Assembly: GCA_026710435.1 (NCBI GenBank)
Contig: JAPOQZ010000080.1
Location: 1-50,367 of the forward strand
Direction of reading: 5' to 3'
From: a bacterium
GTDB lineage: Bacteria; Actinomycetota; Acidimicrobiia; Spongiisociales; Spongiisociaceae
Length of the DNA stretch: 50,367 nucleotides
Shown: one piece after another, positions 43,010-50,367 of the stretch
Layout of the letters: each line of letters opens with the position of its first letter
Numbering within the stretch: the stretch's first letter is position 1
Position numbers and translations under genes: made by a program
The notes under the pieces: generated by a model
Seen by the model: the letters and a program-made list of their open reading frames with translations, nothing else
Database searches by the model: none
What the model was told of the DNA's origin: nothing

Positions 43010-44754
43010 TCCTCCTCCAGACGCGATGAGTTGAAGGCTCCCGCTGGCGGGAGATCCCCCGCGCGTCGCATCTCTTCGCCCTCTTCACTGAGATCATGAT
43101 CCTTCTCATAGAGGTAACCGGACCAGCCCAGTTCGAAGAGGAAGGTCGCAAGGGCGTTGAACCTAGAGTTGTTCATGCCCACCTGCGCGCCTTTCGAGAA
43201 GAACCGCAGCCGCCCGGCCTCGCGCCGGAACCGAAACGTGTCGCCGGTCGTTGAGAGTTTCGCTGTGGCTACCCGCTCGTGTTGTGAGATCACATAGTCG
43301 AGTGTGAGCCACTCAGCCACATCCCGGACCGTCCCACCCTTGTCCGCGATGCCGCGGAGCTGGGTCAAGAACCGCTGCATACCGAGACGCTGGTGTCCAC
43401 CTGCCCTGACAGGGAACCAGTCGTCGGCCGCGGTCAACGCCAATTCGGCTCTCCATAGTCGCGCGGCGACAAATGTGAGCAGGATCAGAGCTGCTGCGAG
43501 GCGGTCTGCGCCCGCCGCTTTCGAGGAGCGTCCGTAGGCGAGCCACTCAACAATGGCATCCTCAGTCAGCTCAGCGCCCAAGTCCCATCGATCGTCGAGT
43601 CTTCCCGATATAGCGCCCACGCTCGTGACCCATTCGAACATCTCGATGAAGGACGAGTCTGCCGCCAGGCCGGCCTCTGGAAGGCCGACTCCGATCGATG
43701 ACCCAAACGAGGCGAAGTCGATGGTGTCCAGCGATGCAACTACGTCCGCCAGCGAGACAGGGTAGCGATCTCCTGCGCGTTGGAGACCCCACCAGACGAG
43801 ACGGCGCCACATCTCGTTGATAGCAGCGTTGAAGTACTCACGCGCCTGGTACAAGCGCCACCGACGAGCTGTGCGCAAAGTCGACTCGGTGGGGACGAAG
43901 GTCGACCCAGCCGAGTCATCGTCCCCATGATCGGATCCGAAGTAAACGAGGCGCCGGAAAACCGACTCGTCAACCGGGACCTCGACTGTCTGTGCAGAAA
44001 GCTCGCACACGAAGCGCAGCGTCCGGCGCCGAGCGGCCGCCTCTCGCTGATTCCCCAGGTGAAGGAACGCGTCCACCAGAACCGGCCGGTCCACCGCGTG
44101 GGGTTCCCGCAGGCGGCAGTAACAGGCTCGCTGGCCGTACTCGACAGCCACTTCACGTGGCACCATCTCGTCGTGGCGGCCGATCCAATCCTGGTAGTAC
44201 TCCGTGTCGACCACGACCGACCGGAACGCCTCAGCAACAACTCGCCCAGCCGGTGTCACGGCGTCGACGGGAAGTCCCAGACGCCGATCAGCGAGCGCAA
44301 CGAGACCGAGAGACTGCATTACAGCGGCGTAGTAGAGGCCGTAGCCCCCCATAGAAGAGTCCATGTAGTGAAACTGCGGATCAAACCCATCAGGGTCCTT
44401 CGCGACCACCGAGCGGATACGACGGGTACCGATGGGTGCCCCACGATGGTCCGGCCCGTCACACAAGCTACATGCAACCGAGTAGATACACTCAAGCGGG
44501 CGGTACCACTTCTTCAACGCTGCCTTCGTGCGCGGCAGGTCACGCATCCAGAACTCGTCAAGCACGAAAGCGTAAAACGACCAATATCGAGGATGAATCG
44601 TTAACACATTGATCCCAGGCGCTAGACGAGGCAGGATTCGATCGGTCACCACCGACCCAAGACCCAGATGATCCTGCCCTCCACCCGGCACGAACATTCT
44701 CTCCGTCCAATAAGGAACGGCATCAACCAACTCAGCCGATGACATCAGCGACAA
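43006..44754 (-). CDS. Unknown protein of the defence-like operon
   Basis: A 582-residue protein (579 if ATG 44745 is used instead of TTG 44754). I recognise no domain. Visible features are an N-terminal region with GINVLTIHPRYWSFYAFVLDEFW, a CysxxCys pair (ACSLCDGPDHRG), a Trp/Tyr-rich centre (YFNAAINEMWRRLVWWGLQ) and a C-terminus with FLFELGWSGYLYEKDHDL. No membrane helices, ATPase motif or nuclease motif were found. It is tightly coupled to the PLD gene by a GTGA overlap, so the products probably act together. A 180-bp gap without a convincing gene separates it from the large upstream gene. Confidence 0.75.
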   Translation of the reverse strand: MSLMSSAELVDAVPYWTERMFVPGGGQDHLGLGSVVTDRILPRLAPGINVLTIHPRYWSFYAFVLDEFWMRDLPRTKAALKKWYRPLECIYSVACSLCDGPDHRGAPIGTRRIRSVVAKDPDGFDPQFHYMDSSMGGYGLYYAAVMQSLGLVALADRRLGLPVDAVTPAGRVVAEAFRSVVVDTEYYQDWIGRHDEMVPREVAVEYGQRACYCRLREPHAVDRPVLVDAFLHLGNQREAAARRRTLRFVCELSAQTVEVPVDESVFRRLVYFGSDHGDDDSAGSTFVPTESTLRTARRWRLYQAREYFNAAINEMWRRLVWWGLQRAGDRYPVSLADVVASLDTIDFASFGSSIGVGLPEAGLAADSSFIEMFEWVTSVGAISGRLDDRWDLGAELTEDAIVEWLAYGRSSKAAGADRLAAALILLTFVAARLWRAELALTAADDWFPVRAGGHQRLGMQRFLTQLRGIADKGGTVRDVAEWLTLDYVISQHERVATAKLSTTGDTFRFRREAGRLRFFSKGAQVGMNNSRFNALATFLFELGWSGYLYEKDHDLSEEGEEMRRAGDLPPAGAFNSSRLEEE

Positions 44755-44934
44755 GCAGTATCTGCTGATCCAGCAGCGCGGTTATCAATGGGCGACCCCA
44801 AACAGCTCCCATGATCCCCACCCCAACTCGGCGAATTGCACACTCGCGTTCAACCTCAATCGGAGTGACTTCCTTCGATTTGACAGAACACTCATACGGG
44901 TAGGGTTCCTTAGAGGGCTACAGCGGTGGGCTAC

Positions 44935-47319
44935 TCAGGGTGTGTCCAGATTCAAGATACCTACGTCGGCGAGCGCTCGACCTTCTAGTCGACCCATAAC
45001 GTTAGGGTGACCATGTTCAAAGCTCTTGTACTCGATGCGCTCGTCGGATAGACGTCGATCAGGATGCAACGTCGACCACTGTCCACATTCCCGACAGTCC
45101 ACACCGATCATGTAAGGCCGGAGGAGATGGAGTTGGTCCGAGGAGTCGATCAGGTAGAGGCTGTCGGCTTCCACAGTGCTCGACTGGACCGACCTGACCT
45201 CTCTCGGGACGATTGGATGGGCGCCCTGCAGATGCCGGTATGTAATGGTGTTGTGCTGTTCGAACGTGTCCCACCTGGTTTCGAGTACTCGAATGAGTGG
45301 GTACTCAGTCGTGAACTCCGCCGCGAGGAAAAGAGTCCTGAGATCAGACCAAGCCTTGTCGAGGGCGTCGCTGCTCTTGACGGGACCGAAGGTACGCAGA
45401 TGTGCAATATCATTTCGGAGACTGTAGAGACGATCAGATGCCCGACAAACCTTAGGGTCTCGAAGGAATCCGTATACTTCACGGAACGGATGGCTTATAG
45501 AGCGGCGTCTATAGGCCTTGGCCCTTGCTACCTCTTCCATAATCCCCTTCCAGTTACCGAGTGTTATACCTCTCGTGAATTGGTGACGAATATTCTTGAC
45601 GTATCCAATCTCAACCCCAGCCGTGCTTGCCGCGGTCAACGCCATGATCGCGAGGTATGCGAGGAGAACTTCATAAGCCCCGAGCACCGACGACATAGCC
45701 TCTGAACTCTCTCGTTCAGCAACCGCCACACGCCAGCGGTATGCGATAGGCAGTGGGTAACGCGTCGCCACGCGGTGATCCAAATCGTCGAGCAAGCGAG
45801 CGGCATCTGCTCGTTGCCGCAGCAAGTTGCTGCTCCCAACTAACTCGTGGCGGGCTTTTTGGAGGTCGTCGGAGTCAAGGCTGGACTCAAGCAGGGCCGC
45901 CGCCTCGTCCCTCCATTGTTCGAAGTCGGCAGCCGCTGACTCAACGGCTTCGAACGCGTTCAGCAGATCGGAATCCGGGACAGGCACTCGCACGTCCGCC
46001 AAGTCTCTTGCCAGAATCCGCATATGGCTCTGTTGGTCAGATACGAACTGCTCGGCAAAGCGACGGGACCCGATAAAGTGCACTAGCAGTCGACGTTCAG
46101 TGGGTGGAAGCTGCGACCCGGTCTTGAGAACGAGCACGCTGTGGGAAGCGATCATTGGGAGGTCGTCCTCGTACACTTCGGCCGCTTGGATCAAAGAACC
46201 AGGACGTTCGATAGCGCGGATGACAACATCGCCCGCTTGAAGCGCTGGGCCTGCTGACGACTCAATCCAGCGGTCTACATCATCCGCCATGACCCTGCTG
46301 TTGCGGATCATTCGTGCCGTAAGCAACGGTACATCGCCAGCGTCCGGTTGGTGTCTCGGCTTGACGGCGGGATTCGACCGGCTGCCGATCTCGTAGAGAT
46401 CGCCGAGTCTTCGGAGTTCGCCGATCGCCGATGCCTCTTCAATCCGACGCTCTCGCTCGGGATCGAGTTGCTCGGGAAGGATCCCGAGCATGAAATCAAT
46501 CTGCTGGTCGAGGGCAAACCCGTGTGCTGTGCGCCCACCCCGAGATACGAGTGTCTCGTACTCTCCAAGCACGATCTCAGCATCAGCCCTCAAAGGGACC
46601 GAGATGAACACAGACCTAGGTGGCTGACTGTCTTCAAACACTACCACACACACCCGAAAGGCTGGAGGCACCTGCCCGTACAGTTCACGAGCCGGAAGAT
46701 CAATGACGGTCGACACGTGCCGCCCCGCAGCGATCTCACCCAACAACGGACCGCGGCGTCGCCCCGAGATAGATCTAGGTAACAGTGCACACCCGAATAG
46801 CTTTCCGGGCGCGAGAACCGATGCCACATTCCGTGCCGCCATCTCGGAAATGTCGTAACGCGAAGGCCTCCCGCGACTCCTCCCGAAGGGCACCACGAGC
46901 AGAACAAGCTGCGCTCGCTCAATGATCGGATCCTCAAGGATTCTCTCCAGTCCGGCCGTGTCACCCAGAAGGACATCGAGCGAAACCTCAAGGACTCCAA
47001 GATCATCATCCGAGTTCGCCCCCACGCCGCTCAGCCCCAGCACACTAAGCGCCGAGGATGTGACAATCGCGAACTTTCCCTCACCAGCCAAGCGCTCGGC
47101 GAGCGATACGACACCCATTGCAGTCACATCAGTCACCAACATCCCACGACCCACACGCGAATCACGCTGAGACCTATCGACCACGCCACCTGCGGCACCC
47201 GCGGTTGCGGGCGACCCTCGGGGAGTCCCGAATGCGCTGGCGGTGGCTTCGGTTGCCACATCCGAACCGGTCTTGGATTGACTATTCAGAACTCTCCTAA
47301 TGTGTTGGCGGTCCACCAC
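44935..47319 (-). CDS. Fusion of degenerate adenine-methylase-like, type I specificity-like and HEPN-like domains
   Basis: A 794-residue protein. Residues about 60-250 resemble the second half of HsdM-type N6-adenine methylases (ARNVASVLAPGKLFGCALLP, then VIDLPARELYGQVPPAFRVCVVVF), but the catalytic (N/D)PPY/F is VVPFG (143-146) and no SAM-binding FxGxG is seen. Residues about 300-450 look like a type I specificity target-recognition domain (GELRRLGDLYEI, VPLLTARMIRN, LQAGDVVIRAIERPG). Residues about 545-670 form a helical domain with RNDIAH (635-640), the HEPN RNase motif Rx4H. A CREC pair (742-745) precedes the end. Start GTG 47319 has a poor ribosome-binding site, so the N-terminus may have been trimmed. 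I know no named family with this order. Confidence 0.78.
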   Translation of the reverse strand: MVDRQHIRRVLNSQSKTGSDVATEATASAFGTPRGSPATAGAAGGVVDRSQRDSRVGRGMLVTDVTAMGVVSLAERLAGEGKFAIVTSSALSVLGLSGVGANSDDDLGVLEVSLDVLLGDTAGLERILEDPIIERAQLVLLVVPFGRSRGRPSRYDISEMAARNVASVLAPGKLFGCALLPRSISGRRRGPLLGEIAAGRHVSTVIDLPARELYGQVPPAFRVCVVVFEDSQPPRSVFISVPLRADAEIVLGEYETLVSRGGRTAHGFALDQQIDFMLGILPEQLDPERERRIEEASAIGELRRLGDLYEIGSRSNPAVKPRHQPDAGDVPLLTARMIRNSRVMADDVDRWIESSAGPALQAGDVVIRAIERPGSLIQAAEVYEDDLPMIASHSVLVLKTGSQLPPTERRLLVHFIGSRRFAEQFVSDQQSHMRILARDLADVRVPVPDSDLLNAFEAVESAAADFEQWRDEAAALLESSLDSDDLQKARHELVGSSNLLRQRADAARLLDDLDHRVATRYPLPIAYRWRVAVAERESSEAMSSVLGAYEVLLAYLAIMALTAASTAGVEIGYVKNIRHQFTRGITLGNWKGIMEEVARAKAYRRRSISHPFREVYGFLRDPKVCRASDRLYSLRNDIAHLRTFGPVKSSDALDKAWSDLRTLFLAAEFTTEYPLIRVLETRWDTFEQHNTITYRHLQGAHPIVPREVRSVQSSTVEADSLYLIDSSDQLHLLRPYMIGVDCRECGQWSTLHPDRRLSDERIEYKSFEHGHPNVMGRLEGRALADVGILNLDTP

Positions 47320-47559
47320 TTCTGTCGTATTTCTGGGAGCGTGTGGTGGTTGGGCTTGCTGGCCGGTGAGTACTCCACTCTCCTGGAACGCTAATACCTA
47401 GGCCTTGAGCCTACCCCGGCCTGTTAGCGAGAACTCCAGTGGCGCTCTCATGGGGTGGCGCCGGTAGAGGGCTGGGTCGGTTAGGTCGCCGCCAGGGTGT
47501 TCTCCACAGCTCAGAAAGACAGCAGATCCGCGCAGAAGGAGGCGAGGGAAGGTTCTTTG

Positions 47560-47806
47560 AACCAAGAGCCCACGACCGGCTCCGATCTGGGAGAGGTGGT
47601 GGTCGGCAGCCTGGCGGGAGCCGAATCAGACCGCGGAGACGCCAAGCTGTTAGCCGACCGAGTACACACTGACCGGCGAATCCATCGTCAGGTGGTCGAT
47701 GACAGCCTCAAGGCGGAAGGTATCAAGATCATGGCTCGCAAACATCAGAACCAGATCTGGACCCGTGTACGCCTCTCCAAACAGGTCCGCAACGCGCAAG
47801 GGGGTT
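47560..47806 (+). pseudogene. IS110-family transposase fragment
   Basis: Part of a plus-strand frame reads DAKLLADRVHTDRRIHRQVV, then AEGIKIMARKHQNQIWTRVR, which matches the N-terminal DEDD-domain segment of IS110 transposases. The start (catalytic Asp) and the C-terminal serine domain are missing, and the fragment stops at the SDR gene's 3' end. The open frame itself begins at 47497. It lies directly upstream of the defence-like operon, on the side opposite the IS5 remnant. Confidence 0.78.
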
Positions 47807-48588
47807 TAATGGAAGATTCCTCCCCCGTCGACCAGGATCATCTGGCCGGTCACGAAGTCGCTGGCCGGTGAAGCCAGGTAGAGGAGCGTGCCGACCAGGT
47901 CACTCGGAACACCTACCCGGTCGATGACCTGGGGCGCCACCGGCTTCCGGTAGTACTCGGCACCCCGCGCGGCCAGCGCCGTTTCGCTGGCGTTCATCCC
48001 GGGCCCGATCGAGTTCACTGTTATGCCCGTCCCGGCGACCGCCAGCGCGGTCGTGCGGGTCAGGTTCGTAACGGCCGGCTTCGTAGCCGAATAGTGGATG
48101 AGGCGGGGAGAACCGCGAATGGCGAGTCCGGAGGAGATGTTGACTATCCGGCCCCAACCGCCTCTCTCCAGCAACGGTAGGCAGACTTCGGTCATCACGT
48201 ATATCGAGCGGACGTTCACCGCCAGTATCCGGTCCCATTCGTCGTCCGGGATGCCCCAAGCGGACTCACGGTTGGGGAGCGCAGCATAGAGACCGGCGTT
48301 GTTCACCAGGATGTCGAGTCCACCCCAGTGCTCGTCGATCTCGGCGACAGCTCGTTCGATAAGGCCGCGGTCTGCCACGTCGAGGTAGAGGCCCATGACC
48401 TGTGAGGGGTGCGACGCCTCCAACCGGGTGGTCGTCTCCTCGATCGTCGCCCGGTCGATGTCTGCGACCACCACGCGGGCGCCCGCCTGGGCGAGCGCTT
48501 CGGCGTAGTGGCGGCCGATGCCCTTGCTGCCACCGGTGACCAGCGCCACTTTCGAGTCGAGCCGGAACAGGTCGAGCACGTTGTCCAT
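47806..48588 (-). CDS. SDR family NAD(P)-dependent oxidoreductase
   Basis: A 260-residue classical SDR: TGGSKGIG (18-25), NNAG (96-99), Ser152/153, Tyr166 and Lys170 (HYSATK), and the C-terminal GQMILVDGGGIFH. ATG 48588 follows GGAGGATCACAG; the extra N-terminal residues of the longer frame come from the adjacent inverted-repeat element. That element (48607-48711) lies directly upstream, so the gene's promoter is either inside it or was displaced by it. Substrate not predictable. Confidence 0.92.
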   Translation of the reverse strand: MDNVLDLFRLDSKVALVTGGSKGIGRHYAEALAQAGARVVVADIDRATIEETTTRLEASHPSQVMGLYLDVADRGLIERAVAEIDEHWGGLDILVNNAGLYAALPNRESAWGIPDDEWDRILAVNVRSIYVMTEVCLPLLERGGWGRIVNISSGLAIRGSPRLIHYSATKPAVTNLTRTTALAVAGTGITVNSIGPGMNASETALAARGAEYYRKPVAPQVIDRVGVPSDLVGTLLYLASPASDFVTGQMILVDGGGIFH

Positions 48589-48606
48589 CCTGTGATCCTC
48601 CCGGTC

Positions 48607-48711
48607 TAGGAGGGTGCTGAGCAATCCACCAGCGGCCTGCCAACCGTCGGCATTATTCCTGGGCTGGCGGGCGGCAGGCCCGAGCAATCGTCATTGTTCA
48701 GCACCCTCCTA
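48607..48711. mobile_element. 105-bp MITE-like element, copy 2
   Basis: The ends are TAGGAGGGTGCTGAGCAAT and an inverted copy of TAGGAGGGTGCTGAACAAT; both outer dinucleotides are TA. The segment is the reverse complement of 29877-29982 with about ten differences. It lies between the SDR gene (minus) and the CoxS gene (plus), whose start sites flank it, so it occupies the divergent promoter region of both. Confidence 0.85.
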
Positions 48712-48780
48712 TGGCCTGTCCGGTAGCACACCGCGGACTATTGTAGAACTTGGTCCCGAATCGCAGCGGAGTCGTGCACA

Positions 48781-49374
48781 GTGGTTGAACCCTCCATTTA
48801 CCTGACGCTGAGGGTCGACAACATGACGCATGACCTCGAAACGGGTCCCTTCGAGCCGCTCGTGGATGTTCTCCGGGAACGGTTGGGTAAGCAAGGTGTG
48901 AAGATCGGATGCCGTGAGGGTGTCTGCGGGTCGTGCAACGTGCTCATCGACGGGGAACTCGCCCGGTCCTGCCTCGTGCTGGCCGCGCAGGTCGAGGGCC
49001 GGGACATCACCACGGTAGATGGTCTCGGGTCCCGGACGGACTTGCACCCGCTGCAGGAGGAGTTCATCTCCAACGGCGCCATCCAGTGCGGTTTCTGCAC
49101 ACCGGGATTCCTGGTGGCCGCCGCCGCTCTCCTGGCAGACCAGCGAGGCCCGGTGAGCCGCCAGGACGTGGCGGACGGTCTCTCGGGCAGGGTTGACAAG
49201 CAGGATGCAAGCCACGAACAGGTGTTTGGTGAGAGAAGGCTAGGCTACGAGGCGGCGGCTTGTTCGGGCTCCAAGGTTGCATCTACCGGACCGAACAGCC
49301 GCCATCCCCGTCTGACTCTTTGGCATCTACGCCGAGTCCCGACCCATCCTAACCGAATCACCGCTCGGGGTTGA
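48781..49374 (+). CDS. CoxS-type 2Fe-2S subunit, C-terminally truncated
   Basis: The first about 136 residues are the small iron-sulfur subunit of xanthine-oxidase/CO-dehydrogenase-type molybdenum hydroxylases. Present are the plant-ferredoxin-type cluster cysteines in GCREGVCGSCNVLIDGE...SC and the first pair of the second cluster in QCGFCTPG. The expected GNICRCTGY with the second cysteine pair is lost: after DVADGLSG (about 49187) the sequence becomes RVDKQDASHEQV, an unrelated tail to 49374. The cluster-II site is incomplete, so it should be non-functional. No CoxL or CoxM partner is in the window. The start is GTG 48781. Confidence 0.85.
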   Translation: MVEPSIYLTLRVDNMTHDLETGPFEPLVDVLRERLGKQGVKIGCREGVCGSCNVLIDGELARSCLVLAAQVEGRDITTVDGLGSRTDLHPLQEEFISNGAIQCGFCTPGFLVAAAALLADQRGPVSRQDVADGLSGRVDKQDASHEQVFGERRLGYEAAACSGSKVASTGPNSRHPRLTLWHLRRVPTHPNRITARG

Positions 49375-49384
49375 CGAGCAGGAT
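49190..49384. repeat. Pair of 17-bp direct repeats flanking the CoxS junction
   Basis: GGGTTGACAAGCAGGAT (49190-49206) and GGGTTGACGAGCAGGAT (49368-49384) match at 16 of 17 positions with a 178-bp period. The first is exactly at the CoxS break, the second at the end of the small-gene operon. A shorter relative (CTCGGGTTGACGA) ends the 49841 gene. Confidence 0.7.
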
Positions 49385-49602
49385 CAATCATCCAACTGGT
49401 CTTTCGCTGCTCGGATCGCTTTCATCTGCTCGGCGAGTTCTGTCCGCCTCTGTTGTAACTGAGCCAGCACGGCAAGCTCTGCCTCTACTACGGCTCGGAG
49501 GGTGGCGGCGTCGGCTGTATTCCGTTTCGACAGCACTGTGAGGATGTTCGCGACGGCGGTGGCTATGACGCCAAAGGCGAGGATGCCGGATACCAGGTCC
49601 AT
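49384..49602 (-). CDS. Small membrane protein with coiled coil
   Basis: A 72-residue protein: MDLVSGILAFGVIATAVANILTVL-type membrane helix, then a predicted coiled coil (VVEAELAVLAQLQQRRTELAEQMKAIRAAK). Its ATG shares the A with the TGA of the upstream gene, so it is translationally coupled; the longer in-frame start at 49665 lies inside that gene. The layout resembles the 2366 gene and small phage or accessory proteins. Function unknown. Confidence 0.6.
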   Translation of the reverse strand: MDLVSGILAFGVIATAVANILTVLSKRNTADAATLRAVVEAELAVLAQLQQRRTELAEQMKAIRAAKDQLDD

Positions 49603-49835
49603 CAGTAGATGAGTCCGCTCGACGGCTCCATCAAGTTCCTCAAGTCCTCGCGCATCTGCTTCCACTCAGTGCGGTTCAGGCCGAGCATGTTTACGGCCTC
49701 GAACAGGTCCATGTCCAGCGATTCCATCAGGCCCAACACGATTATCACCCGGTCCCAGCGCTTTACCGGATGGGGCTCGGATCGGTCCTTCAACGCCAGA
49801 CGGTGCTTTTCGGCCGGAACTGCTGCAGTGGTCAC
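49602..49835 (-). CDS. Unknown small protein
   Basis: A 77-residue protein from GTG 49835. It has a charged N-terminus (KHRLALKDRSEPHPVKRWD) and a helical second half (RVIIVLGLMESLDMDLFEAV, then GLNRTEWKQMREDLRNLM) that could be a small DNA-binding helix-turn-helix, though no family is recognised. It is the middle gene of a three-gene operon, five bases after the upstream stop and overlapping the downstream start. Confidence 0.5.
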   Translation of the reverse strand: MTTAAVPAEKHRLALKDRSEPHPVKRWDRVIIVLGLMESLDMDLFEAVNMLGLNRTEWKQMREDLRNLMEPSSGLIY

Positions 49836-49840
49836 TGGGT

Positions 49841-50311
49841 TTACTTCGTGCTCGGGTTGACGAACCGTTTCGACTTCATGCCCGGCTGCGCTCGCAACCG
49901 CAGCAACGCCTCAGCCACCTGCTCTGGAGACGCGCCGCGACAATCGGCCTTGAGGCCCCTTCTTGCGTTGGGTCGTCGCTTCTGCTCCTGCTTCGATCTA
50001 GCAGCCATCATCCGCCGCCTTCCCCGACACCTATCAGCCCCACTATGCGTTCCACCAGCGAGAGGGCTTCTGATAGGGGAAGCAGCATCGAGACCGTCGA
50101 TTCCCGATAGGAGATGGTCAACTGGCTCTCTGGTTCCCCCTCTAGTGTCCTGTATCTCTGTTTCGCTTGCGTTCTCAGCTTGACGAGCCGAACCCGAACC
50201 GGCCACCGTTACCAGAGGGTCGTATTTGTCACAGGCTCGTTGCACAATGGTAGATAGCCGTATACACCGGCGGTTCGTTTCCGACGTCGAGCGGACCGTG
50301 GCAGGGTTCAT
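49841..50311 (-). CDS. Unknown basic protein, first gene of the small operon
   Basis: The open frame has 156 codons from ATG 50311. A second plausible start is ATG 50011 with GGAAGGCGGCGG ahead, giving a 56-residue basic protein (MMAARSKQEQKRRPNARRGL, then SPEQVAEALLRLRAQ). In favour of the long version, its first residues (MNPATVRSTSE) have a diverged counterpart at 30131 (MNQITVRSVPE). The start lies inside the terminal repeat. Family and function are unknown. Confidence 0.45.
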   Translation of the reverse strand: MNPATVRSTSETNRRCIRLSTIVQRACDKYDPLVTVAGSGSARQAENASETEIQDTRGGTREPVDHLLSGIDGLDAASPIRSPLAGGTHSGADRCRGRRRMMAARSKQEQKRRPNARRGLKADCRGASPEQVAEALLRLRAQPGMKSKRFVNPSTK

Positions 50312-50367
50312 ACTGTCCGGAACCGGCCCGCACAGGGGATAGAAGGTCGCGTCCGTGACCCTCGGAG
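50244..50367. repeat. Terminal direct repeat, right copy
   Basis: Identical to bases 1-124. Joining the two copies gives a continuous circle of 50,243 bp in which the 50311 gene start has a normal upstream region. Confidence 0.95.

Noticed and set aside
44755..44934. Small gene in the gap between the large fusion protein and its partner
   Set aside because: Short minus-strand frames exist but none has both a start codon with a ribosome-binding site and a convincing product.

Overview
This window is high-GC bacterial DNA with many GTG starts, short ATGA/GTGA gene overlaps and at least one leaderless-type promoter. That suggests an uncultivated actinobacterium (Acidimicrobiia-like). The Thr/Val/Glu-rich lipoprotein linker and the catabolic repertoire would also fit a Chloroflexota (SAR202-like) genome, and sequence reading alone does not separate the two. 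The first 124 bases recur exactly as the last 124 bases. The sequence is therefore either a closed circle of about 50,243 bp or a contig whose two ends lie in one repeat. A diverged internal copy of this region near 30.05-30.2 kb makes the repeat explanation real. No replication gene was recognised.

Layout: 0.3-2 kb holds a hydantoin/Asp-Glu racemase-like gene divergent from an SDR. 2.4-8.7 kb is a decaying zone: a membrane coiled-coil protein, a shattered acyl-CoA synthetase, a DMT-type permease, a Phd/PIN toxin-antitoxin pair, a P450/acyl-CoA dehydrogenase junction that removed the 5' halves of two divergent genes, and a frameshifted SDR. 8.8-11.2 kb carries a beta-keto acid cleavage enzyme, a cupin, and a substrate-binding fold without a secretion signal. 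11.4-17.1 kb is a complete oligopeptide-type ABC importer (lipoprotein, two permeases, two ATPases). 17.2-28.8 kb is an N-methylhydantoinase/oxoprolinase cluster with one hyuA, three tandem mosaic hyuB paralogues and two paralogous DUF885 zinc peptidases, plus a FitAB-type toxin-antitoxin locus with a broken toxin.

28.9-31.7 kb is accessory: a PIN toxin with an unfamiliar antitoxin, two families of small transposon-like inverted-repeat elements, and fragments of dead genes. 31.7-39.9 kb is a second catabolic block: an AtzA/TrzN-type amidohydrolase divergent from an epimerase, then an acylating aldehyde dehydrogenase, DUF952, NIPSNAP, a Tm-1-like/PEP-hydrolase-like pair and an M29-like aminopeptidase.

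39.95-47.8 kb is an apparent defence island bracketed by an IS5-type remnant and an IS110 transposase fragment. It encodes a large protein joining a degenerate N6-adenine-methylase-like region, a type I specificity-type target-recognition domain and a HEPN-type RNDIAH motif; an unknown 579-582 aa protein; a two-motif PLD-type nuclease; and a helical protein that looks like the PLD protein's frameshifted C-terminal part. I do not recognise this combination as a named system, and it is the best candidate for something new. 47.8-50.4 kb holds an SDR, a truncated CoxS-type 2Fe-2S protein and a tightly packed operon of three small unknown genes.

Functional reading (inference): the chromosome-like part imports small peptides or amides and opens cyclic amides (HyuA/HyuB, racemase, amidohydrolase, DUF885 and M29 peptidases). 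It then processes acids and aldehydes through dehydrogenases and keto-acid cleavage. Toxin-antitoxin pairs, small mobile elements and the nuclease island mark it as a plastic genomic region.
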